A DNA stretch of 64,000 nucleotides. Source: Micromonospora halotolerans. GTDB lineage: Bacteria; Actinomycetota; Actinomycetes; Mycobacteriales; Micromonosporaceae. Where the stretch lies: contig NZ_CP134876.1 of NCBI RefSeq assembly GCF_032108445.1, positions 186,001 to 250,000 of the forward strand, in the 5' to 3' direction. Shown piece by piece: positions 1 to 7,511 of this stretch. The first letter of the stretch is position 1, and each line of letters opens with the position of its first letter. The notes beneath the pieces are model-generated. The model searched no databases. It worked only from the letters and a program-made list of their open reading frames with translations, and had not been told where the DNA came from. Made by a program: the position numbers and the translations under genes.

Positions 1-1386
1 AACGAGCGGCAACGGCCCGAGCTGCGGGCGGTCCGGATCAGCTCCGACGAGAGCGCGGCCCAGCAGGCCGAGGCGATCGAGGAGATCCGGGCGGGTCGCG
101 CCGAGTTCCTGTTCATCACCCCGGAGGCGCTGAGCAACCCGGAGCGGCTGGCCGAGGTCCGCGCGCTCAAGCCGGCGCTCGTGGCGATCGACGAGGCGCA
201 CTGCATCTCCGCCTGGGGGCACGACTTCCGCCCGGACTACCTGGCGCTCGGCCACCTCATCGAGGGCATCGGCCGGCCGCCGGTGGTGGCGCTGACCGCC
301 ACCGCCTCCCCGCCGGTGCGCGACGACATCGTGGCCCGGCTGCGGCTGCGCGACCCCGAGGTGGTGGTGTCCGGGCTGGACCGGCCCAACCTCTTCCTGG
401 AGGTGGCGCACTGCCCCACCGACGACTACCGGTGGCGGCGGCTGCTCGCCCTGCTCCGCGACGACGAGCGGCCCGGCATCATCTACGTGCCGACCCGGCG
501 GGCGGCCGAGGAACTCGCCCAGCGGCTCACCGAGGCCGGCTTCCCGGCCCAGTACTACCACGGCGGGATGCCGACCGGCGCGCGCAACGAGCTGCACGAG
601 GCCTTCCTCGCCGACCAGGTGCCGATCATGGTGGCGACCTCGGCGTTCGGCATGGGCATCGACAAGCCGAACATCGCCTGGGTGGTGCACATGGCACTGC
701 CCGACTCGCCGGACAGCTACTTCCAGGAGATCGGCCGGGCCGGCCGGGACGGCGCGCCCGCCCGGGTGCTGCTGCTCTGGCGCGCCGAGGACGTCGGTCT
801 CCAGCGCTACTTCAGCGGCGGCCTGCCCGACGAGAACGAGCTGGCCGAGCTCGCCGCCCTGCTGCGCAAGCAGCCCCGCACCAAGAAGGAACTGCGCGAG
901 CTGACCGGCCTCGGGCCGCGCAAGCTCGGCCAGTACTTGTCCCTGCTGGAGCAGGTGGGCGCCGCGGAACCCCGGGCCCGCCAGCGGATCGCCGCCCCCC
1001 GGTACGCCCCGGCGGCCGCCGAGTCCGGCCGCGCCGCCCTGGCCGAGGCGGAGCGGCAGCAGACCGTGACCCGGTCGCGGACCGACATGATGCGCGCCTT
1101 CGCGGAGACCACGGGCTGCCGGGGGCAGGCGCTGCTGGCGTACTTCGGTGAGCAGATGAGCGAGGTCTGCGGGCACTGCGACAACTGCCACGCCGGCACG
1201 AGCGTCGCGTCCGAGGGCGCGGTGGGGCCGTTTCCCGTGCACAGCCAGGTGCGCCACCCCGAGTGGGGCACCGGCCTGGTGCTCAGCTACGAGGAGGACC
1301 GGATGACGGTGCTCTTCGACGAGGTGGGCTACAAGACGCTGTCCGTCCGCGTGGTGTCCGAACAGGGCCTACTGGAGCTGGACTAG
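1..1386 (+). CDS. recQ: RecQ-family ATP-dependent DNA helicase (5' end outside window)
   Basis: The frame is open from base 1, so the N-terminus with Walker A lies upstream of the window. Visible are the DEAH box (DEAHC, about base 190), the SAT-like motif (ALTATASPPV), motif V/VI (GMGIDKPN, then QEIGRAGRDG) and, near the C-terminus, a cysteine cluster (CGHCDNC) typical of the RecQ zinc-binding subdomain. RecQ enzymes unwind 3'-5' during recombination and fork repair. After the zinc domain there is no classical HRDC domain, only a short beta-rich tail of about 55 residues (VRHPEWGTGLV onward), a common actinobacterial layout. Family assignment is secure; which RecQ paralogue it is cannot be told. 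Confidence 0.93.
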   Translation, partial: NERQRPELRAVRISSDESAAQQAEAIEEIRAGRAEFLFITPEALSNPERLAEVRALKPALVAIDEAHCISAWGHDFRPDYLALGHLIEGIGRPPVVALTATASPPVRDDIVARLRLRDPEVVVSGLDRPNLFLEVAHCPTDDYRWRRLLALLRDDERPGIIYVPTRRAAEELAQRLTEAGFPAQYYHGGMPTGARNELHEAFLADQVPIMVATSAFGMGIDKPNIAWVVHMALPDSPDSYFQEIGRAGRDGAPARVLLLWRAEDVGLQRYFSGGLPDENELAELAALLRKQPRTKKELRELTGLGPRKLGQYLSLLEQVGAAEPRARQRIAAPRYAPAAAESGRAALAEAERQQTVTRSRTDMMRAFAETTGCRGQALLAYFGEQMSEVCGHCDNCHAGTSVASEGAVGPFPVHSQVRHPEWGTGLVLSYEEDRMTVLFDEVGYKTLSVRVVSEQGLLELD

Positions 1387-1452
1387 CCTGACCCGGGCGC
1401 CGCGGTGACGGCGCCCGTCGACAACGACGACCACGGCGAAAGGGGCTTGATC

Positions 1453-1956
1453 GTGATCGAGCAGCCGGCGTACACCGGGTTCGGTTTCTCCGACGAGGAG
1501 TGGGGGCTGCTGGTCGGTCTGCCGCAGTCGGTCCTCGCGGCGGCCGCCGCGGCCGAGTCCGACGGCACCCGGCGCACCATGGCCGAGAACGCCGCCGGGC
1601 TGGAGACGATCGCCGCGGGCCGCGAGTCGGCCAGCCCGCTGGTGGCCGCCGTCGCCGGCGAGATCGTCTCCCGGGTGGGCGACCCCGAGGCCGGTGAGGA
1701 ACTGCCGGTCATCACCCCCGACGACCCCCAGGCGATGATCGAGGACGTGCTCGGCCGGGCCGGGCAGGCATCCGTGCTGCTGTCCGCCAGGATCGACGAG
1801 GGACAGGCGGGCGCCTACCGCCACTGGCTCGTGGAGATCGCCGAGCAGGTGGTGGGCGCCGCGTCCACGGGCGGCATCCTGGGCCTCGGCGGCGACGTGG
1901 TGAGCGACTCGGAGCGGCGTTTCCGGGACCGGCTCGCCACCGTGCTCAACGACTGA
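1453..1956 (+). CDS. Conserved hypothetical protein, 167 aa
   Basis: GTG start chosen because a purine-rich site (GAAAGGGG, 1437-1444) sits about 8 bases upstream; an in-frame TTG at 1447 and a GTG at 1405 are alternatives. The protein is acidic, mostly helical by composition, with a glycine-rich stretch near residue 140 (GGILGLGGD) and no signal peptide or membrane helix. No family recognised. The opening (YTGFGFSDEEWG) and an ENAAGLE stretch resemble small tellurite-resistance/stress-type helical proteins only loosely, so I assign no function. It lies 66 bases after recQ and may be read from the same transcript. Confidence 0.7.
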   Translation: MIEQPAYTGFGFSDEEWGLLVGLPQSVLAAAAAAESDGTRRTMAENAAGLETIAAGRESASPLVAAVAGEIVSRVGDPEAGEELPVITPDDPQAMIEDVLGRAGQASVLLSARIDEGQAGAYRHWLVEIAEQVVGAASTGGILGLGGDVVSDSERRFRDRLATVLND

Positions 1957-1961
1957 CCGGA

Positions 1962-1971
1962 CTGTTAACAG
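1962..1971. promoter_or_regulatory. Perfect palindrome upstream of the AraC-type gene
   Basis: CTGTTAACAG is a 10-base perfect palindrome in a locally AT-rich patch (1962-2003), followed by a second small dyad, CCGTC-AAT-GACGG, at about 1984. It lies about 110 bases before the AraC-family start and just after the stop of the preceding gene. It could be an operator or part of the promoter of the regulator; this is inference from position and symmetry. Confidence 0.35.
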
Positions 1972-2004
1972 AACATTTCACGTCCGTCAATGACGGATAG
2001 TTCA

Positions 2005-2040
2005 CGCCCCACGGGTGCCAACTTCCGGCCTCGTGGGGCG
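2005..2040. terminator. Inverted repeat, possible terminator or leader hairpin
   Basis: CGCCCCACG (2005-2013) and CGTGGGGCG (2032-2040) are perfectly complementary over 9 bases with an 18-base loop. It lies between the hypothetical gene and the AraC-type regulator. There is no T-run, as is usual in high-GC actinobacteria, so it could terminate the upstream transcript or sit in the regulator's leader. Confidence 0.4.
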
Positions 2041-2081
2041 TCCTGCTTCATGACGGCTGGACGAACCACCGGGGGTCGGGC

Positions 2082-3122
2082 ATGGACACGGAACTCAGGC
2101 GGCAGGTCTTCGACACCGAACAGGTGCCCGCCGCCGACCGCTTCGGACTGTGGCTGGACATGCTCGCCAGCACGCCCGGGCTCATGCGGGTACGCACCGA
2201 GCACGCCGACAACTTCGTCGCCCGGTCGGAGTTCCTCGACCTGGGTCAGATGCAGCTCGTCCGCCACCGCTACCCCTCGCTGGACGGGACCCGGACCCGG
2301 AAGCTCATCCAACGCTCCGACGCGGACTACTACGTGCTCGCGCTGACCCTCGCCGGCACCGGCATCGCGGACCAGGACGGGCAGCGCGGCATCTGCACCG
2401 CCGGCGACTTCACCTTCTACGACTGTGCCCGGCCGCAGGAACTCAGCCACCACGGCGACGACGGGGACCAGCCCGTCAGCTCGATCGTGGCCTTCATCCC
2501 GTACGAGGCGCTGCCGCTGGCGAACCGCCGGCTCGCCCCCCTGTTCGCCGGCCGGATGTCCGGCGCCGAGGGGATCGCGGCCCTGCTGGCCGACTACCTC
2601 ATCCGGCTCACCGACCATCCCGAGCAGTACCACGCGGCGGACGCGGAGCGGCTGGGCGGCATCGGGCTCGACCTGATCTCCACCATGCTGGGCCGGCACC
2701 TGGTCTCCGAGGACGCGGTGCCCACCGAGGTCCGCCGTCGGGCCCTGCTGGCCCAGGTGCGCTCGCACGTCCGCCAGCACCTCGGCGACGCCGCGCTGAG
2801 CCCGCAGTCGATCGCCGACGCGCACCACGTCTCGGTCCGGTCGCTGCACCGGCTCTTCGAGGCCGAGGAGACCACCGTGGCGGCGTACATCCGGGACGAG
2901 CGGCTGGAGCGGTGCCGCCGGGACCTCGCCGACCCGGCGCTGGCCGACCGGCCGATCCAGCTCGTCGCCGGCCGCTGGGGCTTCCGGGACAAGGCCCACT
3001 TCAGCCGGGCGTTCCGGGCCGCGTACGGGGAGACCCCGCAGGCGTACCGGGCGCGCCACCTGCATGCGGCACGGATCGTCAACACGGCGGCGTCCGCAGT
3101 CAACTCCGGCCGGACATACTGA
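2082..3122 (+). CDS. AraC-family transcriptional regulator, 346 aa
   Basis: The N-terminal about 200 residues match the AraC-binding-like domain found in actinobacterial regulators such as those of the NitR/FeaR type (WLDMLA, then a beta-rich region). The C-terminal about 100 residues form the double helix-turn-helix (SPQSIADAHHVSVRSLHRLF, then the second HTH around GRWGFRDKAHFSRAFRAAYG and the closing GETPQAYR). ATG start at 2082 follows GGGGGTCGGGC, a weak Shine-Dalgarno. The likely role is a ligand-responsive activator; the target is unknown because the neighbours are convergent or unrelated. A palindrome at 1962 may be its own control site. Confidence 0.88.
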   Translation: MDTELRRQVFDTEQVPAADRFGLWLDMLASTPGLMRVRTEHADNFVARSEFLDLGQMQLVRHRYPSLDGTRTRKLIQRSDADYYVLALTLAGTGIADQDGQRGICTAGDFTFYDCARPQELSHHGDDGDQPVSSIVAFIPYEALPLANRRLAPLFAGRMSGAEGIAALLADYLIRLTDHPEQYHAADAERLGGIGLDLISTMLGRHLVSEDAVPTEVRRRALLAQVRSHVRQHLGDAALSPQSIADAHHVSVRSLHRLFEAEETTVAAYIRDERLERCRRDLADPALADRPIQLVAGRWGFRDKAHFSRAFRAAYGETPQAYRARHLHAARIVNTAASAVNSGRTY

Positions 3123-3181
3123 GTGCGGGCCGGCAGCCGGGCGACCGGCACGGCCCACTGGTATCGGGGGCCGTGGCGAGG

Positions 3182-3207
3182 CGCCCGCGGCGGTTCCGTC
3201 GCGGGCG
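3182..3207. terminator. Hairpin between convergent genes
   Basis: CGCCCGCG (3182-3189), 10-base loop, CGCGGGCG (3200-3207): a perfect 8-base GC stem in the 183-base gap between the AraC-type gene and the convergent topoisomerase gene. It could serve as a bidirectional terminator. Nothing else is evident in that gap. Confidence 0.4.
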
Positions 3208-3305
3208 GCCGCCCGGTGGCGGCGCCCCGAACGACACGGGCCATCGGCGGCCACACCGGTTTCCGGCCCCGTCGTTCTTCCCCCCAGGACCGACGGCGGG
3301 GCCGG

Positions 3306-4295
3306 TCAGCCCGCCTCCTCCTCCAGCAGCACCAGAACGGCCTTCTCCACGGCCTCGCGCGGCATGTCCGGCTGCACCGGGGCCAGCACCCCGTCGTGAT
3401 AGAGGTCGACGATCCGGGGGTCCACGTAGGACGTGCGGGCCACGGTGGGGGTGTTGCCGAGCAGCTCGGCGACCGCGCGCATCACCGCCGCCACCGCCCG
3501 CCGGCGGGCCGTCGTGGAGCGCTGCGGGCCGGCCGTGGCCAGCTCGGTCGCGGCCAGCACGGTGGCATGCCAGGTGCGGAAGTCCTTGGCCGTCATCTCC
3601 CCGCCGCTGGCCTCGCGCAGGTAGTCGTTGACCTCGTCGCTGCGCACGTCCCGCCAGGTCCGGCCGTCCCAGTAGCCGAACAGGCGCTCCTCGGCCCGCC
3701 GGCGGCGGCGCAGGTTGGTCAGCACCCGGCACAGCTCCGGGTCCTCGATCCGGCGGACCTGCTCGATGCCGCCCTTCGCCGGGAACTCGAAGACCACGCA
3801 GCCGCCGCGCGAGCGGGCGTGCTCGGGGCGCAGGGTGGAGACGCCGAAGGTCGCGTCCTCACCGGTGGCGTACTGGTCGCTGCCGACCCGGAACATGCCC
3901 ATGTCGAGCAGGCGGGCGACGGTGGCCAGGATCCGCTCCCGCCGCAGGCCGCGCAGCGCCAGGTCGTGCTCGACCCGGTCACGCAGCACGGGCAGCCGGT
4001 GGGCCACCTCCAGCACGTGGTCGAACTTGGCCTCGTCCCGCTTCTCCCGCCACTTCGGGTGGTAGAGGTACTGCTTGCGGCCGGCCGCGTCGATCCCGGT
4101 GGCCTGGATGTGCCCGTTCGGGTGCGGCGAGATCCACACGTCCTGCCAGGCCGGCGGGATGACCAGCTCGCGCAGCCGGGCCAGCGCGTCGGGGTCGCGC
4201 ACCGCCGCGCCCTTCGCGTCGACGAAGAGCCAGCCCTTGCCGCGCCGCCGGCGTCCGTAGCCCGGCCCGCCCGGATCACTACGCCGCAATCGCAC
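3306..4295 (-). CDS. DNA topoisomerase IB (poxvirus/eukaryotic-like), 329 aa
   Basis: The protein has the bacterial TopIB signature: N-terminal GKGWLFVDAKG and IPPAWQDVWI, a central catalytic core with LDMGMFRVGSDQYA, the TAKDFRTWHAT segment carrying the catalytic His, and the nucleophile in NTPTVARTSYVDPRI (Tyr about residue 290). These enzymes nick one strand through a 3'-phosphotyrosine and relax supercoils without ATP. Length fits the bacterial family. GTG start at 4295 lies 17 bases inside the upstream glycosyltransferase gene on the same strand, so it is probably the last cistron of the heptose operon, although nothing ties its function to sugar metabolism. Confidence 0.92.
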   Translation of the reverse strand: MRLRRSDPGGPGYGRRRRGKGWLFVDAKGAAVRDPDALARLRELVIPPAWQDVWISPHPNGHIQATGIDAAGRKQYLYHPKWREKRDEAKFDHVLEVAHRLPVLRDRVEHDLALRGLRRERILATVARLLDMGMFRVGSDQYATGEDATFGVSTLRPEHARSRGGCVVFEFPAKGGIEQVRRIEDPELCRVLTNLRRRRRAEERLFGYWDGRTWRDVRSDEVNDYLREASGGEMTAKDFRTWHATVLAATELATAGPQRSTTARRRAVAAVMRAVAELLGNTPTVARTSYVDPRIVDLYHDGVLAPVQPDMPREAVEKAVLVLLEEEAG

Positions 4296-5250
4296 CGGAG
4301 ACCCGCACCGCCCGTTCCGCCTCGTCCACGGCGGCCACCACCTCGTCGACCTCGATGGCCGCCAACGTCGGGTGGGTTCCTACCCCGCCGGAACCGGCCC
4401 AATCCCGGTCGATCCCGTCGTGGGGCGGGAACCCGAGCACCCGGTGCCGGGGCCGGTCGGGCGGCGGGCCCCAGTGCGCCGGCGGCACCGGCCCGAAGAG
4501 GACCACCGAGGCGGTGCCGTAGCCGGTGGCCAGGTGCGCGATGCCGGTGTCCCCGCTGACCACCAGCCGGGCTTCGGCCACCAGCGCGGCCAGCTCGGCC
4601 AGGCCGGTCCGGCCGGCGAGCACCGCGTCCGGTGGCAGCCCCGCGTCCCGGGCCACCCGGGCGGCCAGGTCCCGCTCGTCGGTCGAGCCGGTGAGCACCA
4701 CCCGGTGTCCCCGGGCGGTGAGGATCCGGGCCAGCGCGGCGAAGCGACCCGCCGGCCAGCGCTTCGCGGGGATCTTGCTGCCCGGGTGCAGCACGGTGGC
4801 CCGGGCCGGGTCGGCGGCGGCGGGCGGCCGGCGCAGCGCCAGGTCGCCGGGGTCGGCCGGGAGGCCGTACCAGTGCAGCAGCCGGCACCAGCGGCGCACC
4901 TCGTGCTCGTCGTCGTCCCAGGCCGGGCCGGTCAGGTGCCCGGCCTCGGCGTTGCGGTAGGCGAGCAACCGGCCCGGCCGGGCGGCGGCGAGCATCCGGT
5001 GCGAACCCGGCCCCCGCCCGTGCAGGTTGACCGCCACCTCCGGCGGCGGGCCGGGCCACGCCGCCCGGTCGGCCAGCCCGGTGGTCGGCAGCACCCGGTC
5101 GATCGCCCCGGTCAGCGCGGCCAGCGGCGCCAGCCAGGCCGGCGCGGCCAGCACCAGCTCCCGGCCCGGGAGGCCGGCGCGCAGGCCACGCAGCGCCGGG
5201 ACCGCGGTGGCCAGGTCGCCGACCCCGAGCGCCCGCAGCACCAGGATCAC
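4279..5250 (-). CDS. Glycosyltransferase family 9 (heptosyltransferase-like), 323 aa
   Basis: GTG start at 5250 overlaps the stop of the upstream SDR gene by four bases (GTGA), indicating translational coupling. The N-terminus VILVLRALGVGDL is the GT9 opening; later come HPGSKIPAKRWP, a domain-II nucleotide-binding start, and SGDTGIAHLA, the GT9 donor-binding motif. GT9 enzymes known from Gram-negatives transfer heptose from ADP-heptose to LPS core. In this operon, with gmhA, hldE and a gmhB-like domain, an ADP-heptose-type donor is the natural guess; the acceptor is unknown. No membrane helix or signal peptide, so it should act on the cytosolic face. Confidence 0.88.
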   Translation of the reverse strand: MILVLRALGVGDLATAVPALRGLRAGLPGRELVLAAPAWLAPLAALTGAIDRVLPTTGLADRAAWPGPPPEVAVNLHGRGPGSHRMLAAARPGRLLAYRNAEAGHLTGPAWDDDEHEVRRWCRLLHWYGLPADPGDLALRRPPAAADPARATVLHPGSKIPAKRWPAGRFAALARILTARGHRVVLTGSTDERDLAARVARDAGLPPDAVLAGRTGLAELAALVAEARLVVSGDTGIAHLATGYGTASVVLFGPVPPAHWGPPPDRPRHRVLGFPPHDGIDRDWAGSGGVGTHPTLAAIEVDEVVAAVDEAERAVRVSGAIAA

Positions 5251-5948
5251 GGGTACGACGACTCCTGCTGCGCGCAGACCACCATCTCGCGTACGGCACA
5301 GCCGGCCGGCTGGGAGAGGGCGAACATCACCGCGGCGGCGGTGTCGGCCGGCTCGTTGAGCACCGCGTCCGGCCCGGGGCGGTACTGGGCGTCCCGCTCG
5401 TCGAAGAAGGCGGTGCGCATGCCGCCGGGGATGAGCAGCGTGACCCCGACCGTGCCGGCCAGCTCGGCGGCGAGCGCCCGGGTGAAGCCGACCACCCCGA
5501 ACTTCGCCGCGCAGTACGCGGTCGCGTCGCTGACCGCCTTCACCCCGAGCGTGGAGGCGACCGTCACGACGTTGCCCCGGGACGCCTCCAGGTAGGGCAG
5601 CGCGGCCCGGATCACCGCGGCGGTGGCGAGCAGGTCCACCGTGACGATCCGCTCCCAGGTCTCCGCCGGCACGTCGACGAGCTTGCCCGGCACGTCCATG
5701 CCGGCCGCCGTGACCACGGCGTCCAGGCCGCCGGAGCGTTCCGCGAGGTCCCGGGTGGCGGCCTCGGCGGCCCGGGTGTCGGCCAGGTCGCACTCCACCC
5801 AGGGCACGCCGTCGGCGGGCCGCTGCCGGTCCAGCACCAGGGGACGGCCGCCGGCCCGGGCCACGGCGGCGACCACGGCCGCGCCGAGCCCGCTCGACCC
5901 GCCGGTGACCAGGACGGTGGTACCGGTCCCGGGTGGACTGCCGCTCAT
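5247..5948 (-). CDS. Short-chain dehydrogenase/reductase, 233 aa
   Basis: Classical SDR: cofactor motif TGGSSGLG at residues 15-22, NNAG equivalent (TAAG), catalytic Ser in VASTLG and YCAAK active-site motif. ATG at 5948 is preceded by GAGGAGGCGG. It is too short and of the wrong SDR class (classical, not extended) to be the usual heptose epimerase HldD, which is about 310 residues. It could oxidise, reduce or epimerise a sugar intermediate, or act on an unrelated carbonyl. It is coupled by four-base overlaps both upstream (27-codon ORF) and downstream (GT9). Confidence 0.87.
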   Translation of the reverse strand: MSGSPPGTGTTVLVTGGSSGLGAAVVAAVARAGGRPLVLDRQRPADGVPWVECDLADTRAAEAATRDLAERSGGLDAVVTAAGMDVPGKLVDVPAETWERIVTVDLLATAAVIRAALPYLEASRGNVVTVASTLGVKAVSDATAYCAAKFGVVGFTRALAAELAGTVGVTLLIPGGMRTAFFDERDAQYRPGPDAVLNEPADTAAAVMFALSQPAGCAVREMVVCAQQESSYP

Positions 5949-6028
5949 GCCACCGCCTCCTCGCGGCCGGCGACGGCACGGGGCCGAGCCGCGCCGAGCC
6001 GGACGGTTCGCTCGCTGCGCACGCTCAT
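5945..6028 (-). CDS. 27-residue bridging ORF between hldE and the SDR gene
   Basis: An ATG at 6028 overlaps the hldE stop (ATGA) and the 27-codon frame ends in a TGA that overlaps the SDR start (ATGA at 5948-5945). The product is basic, Arg/Ala-rich (begins MSVRSERTVRLG). It contains the Shine-Dalgarno of the SDR gene (GAGGAG). Its exact join to both neighbours suggests it is translated, keeping ribosomes running across an otherwise 76-base gap. It could equally be a random frame; there is no homology to judge by. Confidence 0.35.
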   Translation of the reverse strand: MSVRSERTVRLGAARPRAVAGREEAVA

Positions 6029-7500
6029 CGTGCTCCCTCCGCCGTGGACCGGACGACCGTCTCCCGGGCGCGCCCGGTGGCCGCGGGCCGGCCGCGCCCC
6101 GCCCGGGCCGCCGCGATCATGTCGGTGGTGGACCGGCCGTCCAGGTACGGCACGACCACCGTGTGCCCGCCCCAGCGGGCGAGGATCTCCGCCTCCGGGA
6201 GGGTCTCCGCGCCGCCGCCGCTGGCGTAGTCGCCGCCCTTGACCCAGATGTCCGGGCGCAGCCAGGACAGCGCCGCGCGCGGGGTGGGCTCGTCGAAGAT
6301 GAGCACGGCGTCGACGCAGCCCAGCGCGGCGAGCAGCCGGCCCCGGTCACCCTGCGGCACGACCGGTCGCTCCGGCCCCTTCAGCCCGGCCACGCTGGCG
6401 TCGGAGTTCAGGCAGACCACGAGGCAGTCGCCGAGCTGGCGGGCCGCCTGGAGGGTCGCCACGTGCCCGGCGTGCAGCAGGTCGAAGCAGCCGCCGGTGG
6501 CCACCACCGTGCCGCCGGCCGCGCGTACCCGGGACACCACCTCGCCGGCCGCGGCGGCGCCGATCCGGTCCCCGCCGCCGACCATCAGCGCCGGGGCGGC
6601 GGTCCGCACCGGGGCGGGCAGCGCGGCGGCCACTCCCCCGTCGGCCACGTACGCGGACGCCTCGGCCACCGCCTCCTGCACCGCCTCGGAGACCAGCGCA
6701 CCCCCGGCCAGGGCCAGGGTGGCCGCCGCGGCGAACCGGTCGCCCGCGCCGCAGGTGTCCCCCTCGGCGGCCGGGGCGGGCACCACCAGCGGGGTGGAAC
6801 CGGCGTGGCAGAGCAGCGCGCCGTCCCCGCCCAGGGTCACCGCCACGGCCCCGGCCTGCCAGCGCCGGCGCAGCGCCTGCGCGCCCCGGGACGCGGTGAC
6901 CAGCCGGGACGCGCCCGGTGGCGCCTTGGCCAACTCCCGCGCCTCGGACTCGTTGGGGGTGGCCAGGCTCACCCCGGGCACCGCGGCCGGGCCGCGCGGG
7001 TGCGGGTCCCAGACCACCGGCGCCCGGGTCGCGGCGAGCGCGGCACGCAGGGCGGGATGCCGGGCGACACCCCGGCCGTAGTCGCTGACCAGCACGGCGG
7101 AGGCGGTGGCGAGCAGGCGCAGCACGGCCTCGCTCGGCTCGCCCGGCTCACCGGCCGGCCCGCCCCGGTCGTGGCGCAGCAGCACCCGGCCGCGGGCCCG
7201 CAGCCGGATCTTCTCCGGGGTGGCCCCGGCCAGCGGCAGCGCGTACAGCTGCACGCCGGCGGCGGCGAGCAGGGTGCCGAGCCGCGCCCCGCCGGCGTCG
7301 TCGGCGACCGCGGTGACCAGCGCGACCTCGGCGCCCTGCGCGGCGGCGAAGACGGCGGCGAGGCCGGCGCCGCCGGGGCGGTCGACGTGCGTGGTCTCCT
7401 CCAGCACCGGCACCGGGGAGTCCGGGCAGAGCCGGTTCACCACGCCCTCCACGTCCCGGTCCAGCAGGGTGTCACCGAGCACCACCACGGGTCCCGTCAT
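6025..7500 (-). CDS. hldE: Bifunctional heptose-7-phosphate kinase / heptose-1-phosphate nucleotidyltransferase
   Basis: 491 residues, close to E. coli HldE (477). The first about 315 residues are a PfkB/ribokinase-type kinase (start VVVLGDTLLDRDVEG; catalytic loop EGDTCGAGDRF). The last about 150 are a cytidylyltransferase-fold domain with GGCFDLLHAGHV and WVKGGDY. In the known pathway the kinase makes heptose 1,7-bisphosphate and the second domain adenylylates heptose 1-phosphate after the GmhB step. ATG at 7500 was chosen because AGGAGG lies 5 bases upstream; an ATG at 7515 overlaps the gmhA stop but would place that site inside the gene. Base specificity (ADP versus other) is inferred from the family. 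Confidence 0.92.
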   Translation of the reverse strand: MTGPVVVLGDTLLDRDVEGVVNRLCPDSPVPVLEETTHVDRPGGAGLAAVFAAAQGAEVALVTAVADDAGGARLGTLLAAAGVQLYALPLAGATPEKIRLRARGRVLLRHDRGGPAGEPGEPSEAVLRLLATASAVLVSDYGRGVARHPALRAALAATRAPVVWDPHPRGPAAVPGVSLATPNESEARELAKAPPGASRLVTASRGAQALRRRWQAGAVAVTLGGDGALLCHAGSTPLVVPAPAAEGDTCGAGDRFAAAATLALAGGALVSEAVQEAVAEASAYVADGGVAAALPAPVRTAAPALMVGGGDRIGAAAAGEVVSRVRAAGGTVVATGGCFDLLHAGHVATLQAARQLGDCLVVCLNSDASVAGLKGPERPVVPQGDRGRLLAALGCVDAVLIFDEPTPRAALSWLRPDIWVKGGDYASGGGAETLPEAEILARWGGHTVVVPYLDGRSTTDMIAAARAGRGRPAATGRARETVVRSTAEGAR

Positions 7501-7511
7501 GCTCGACCTCC

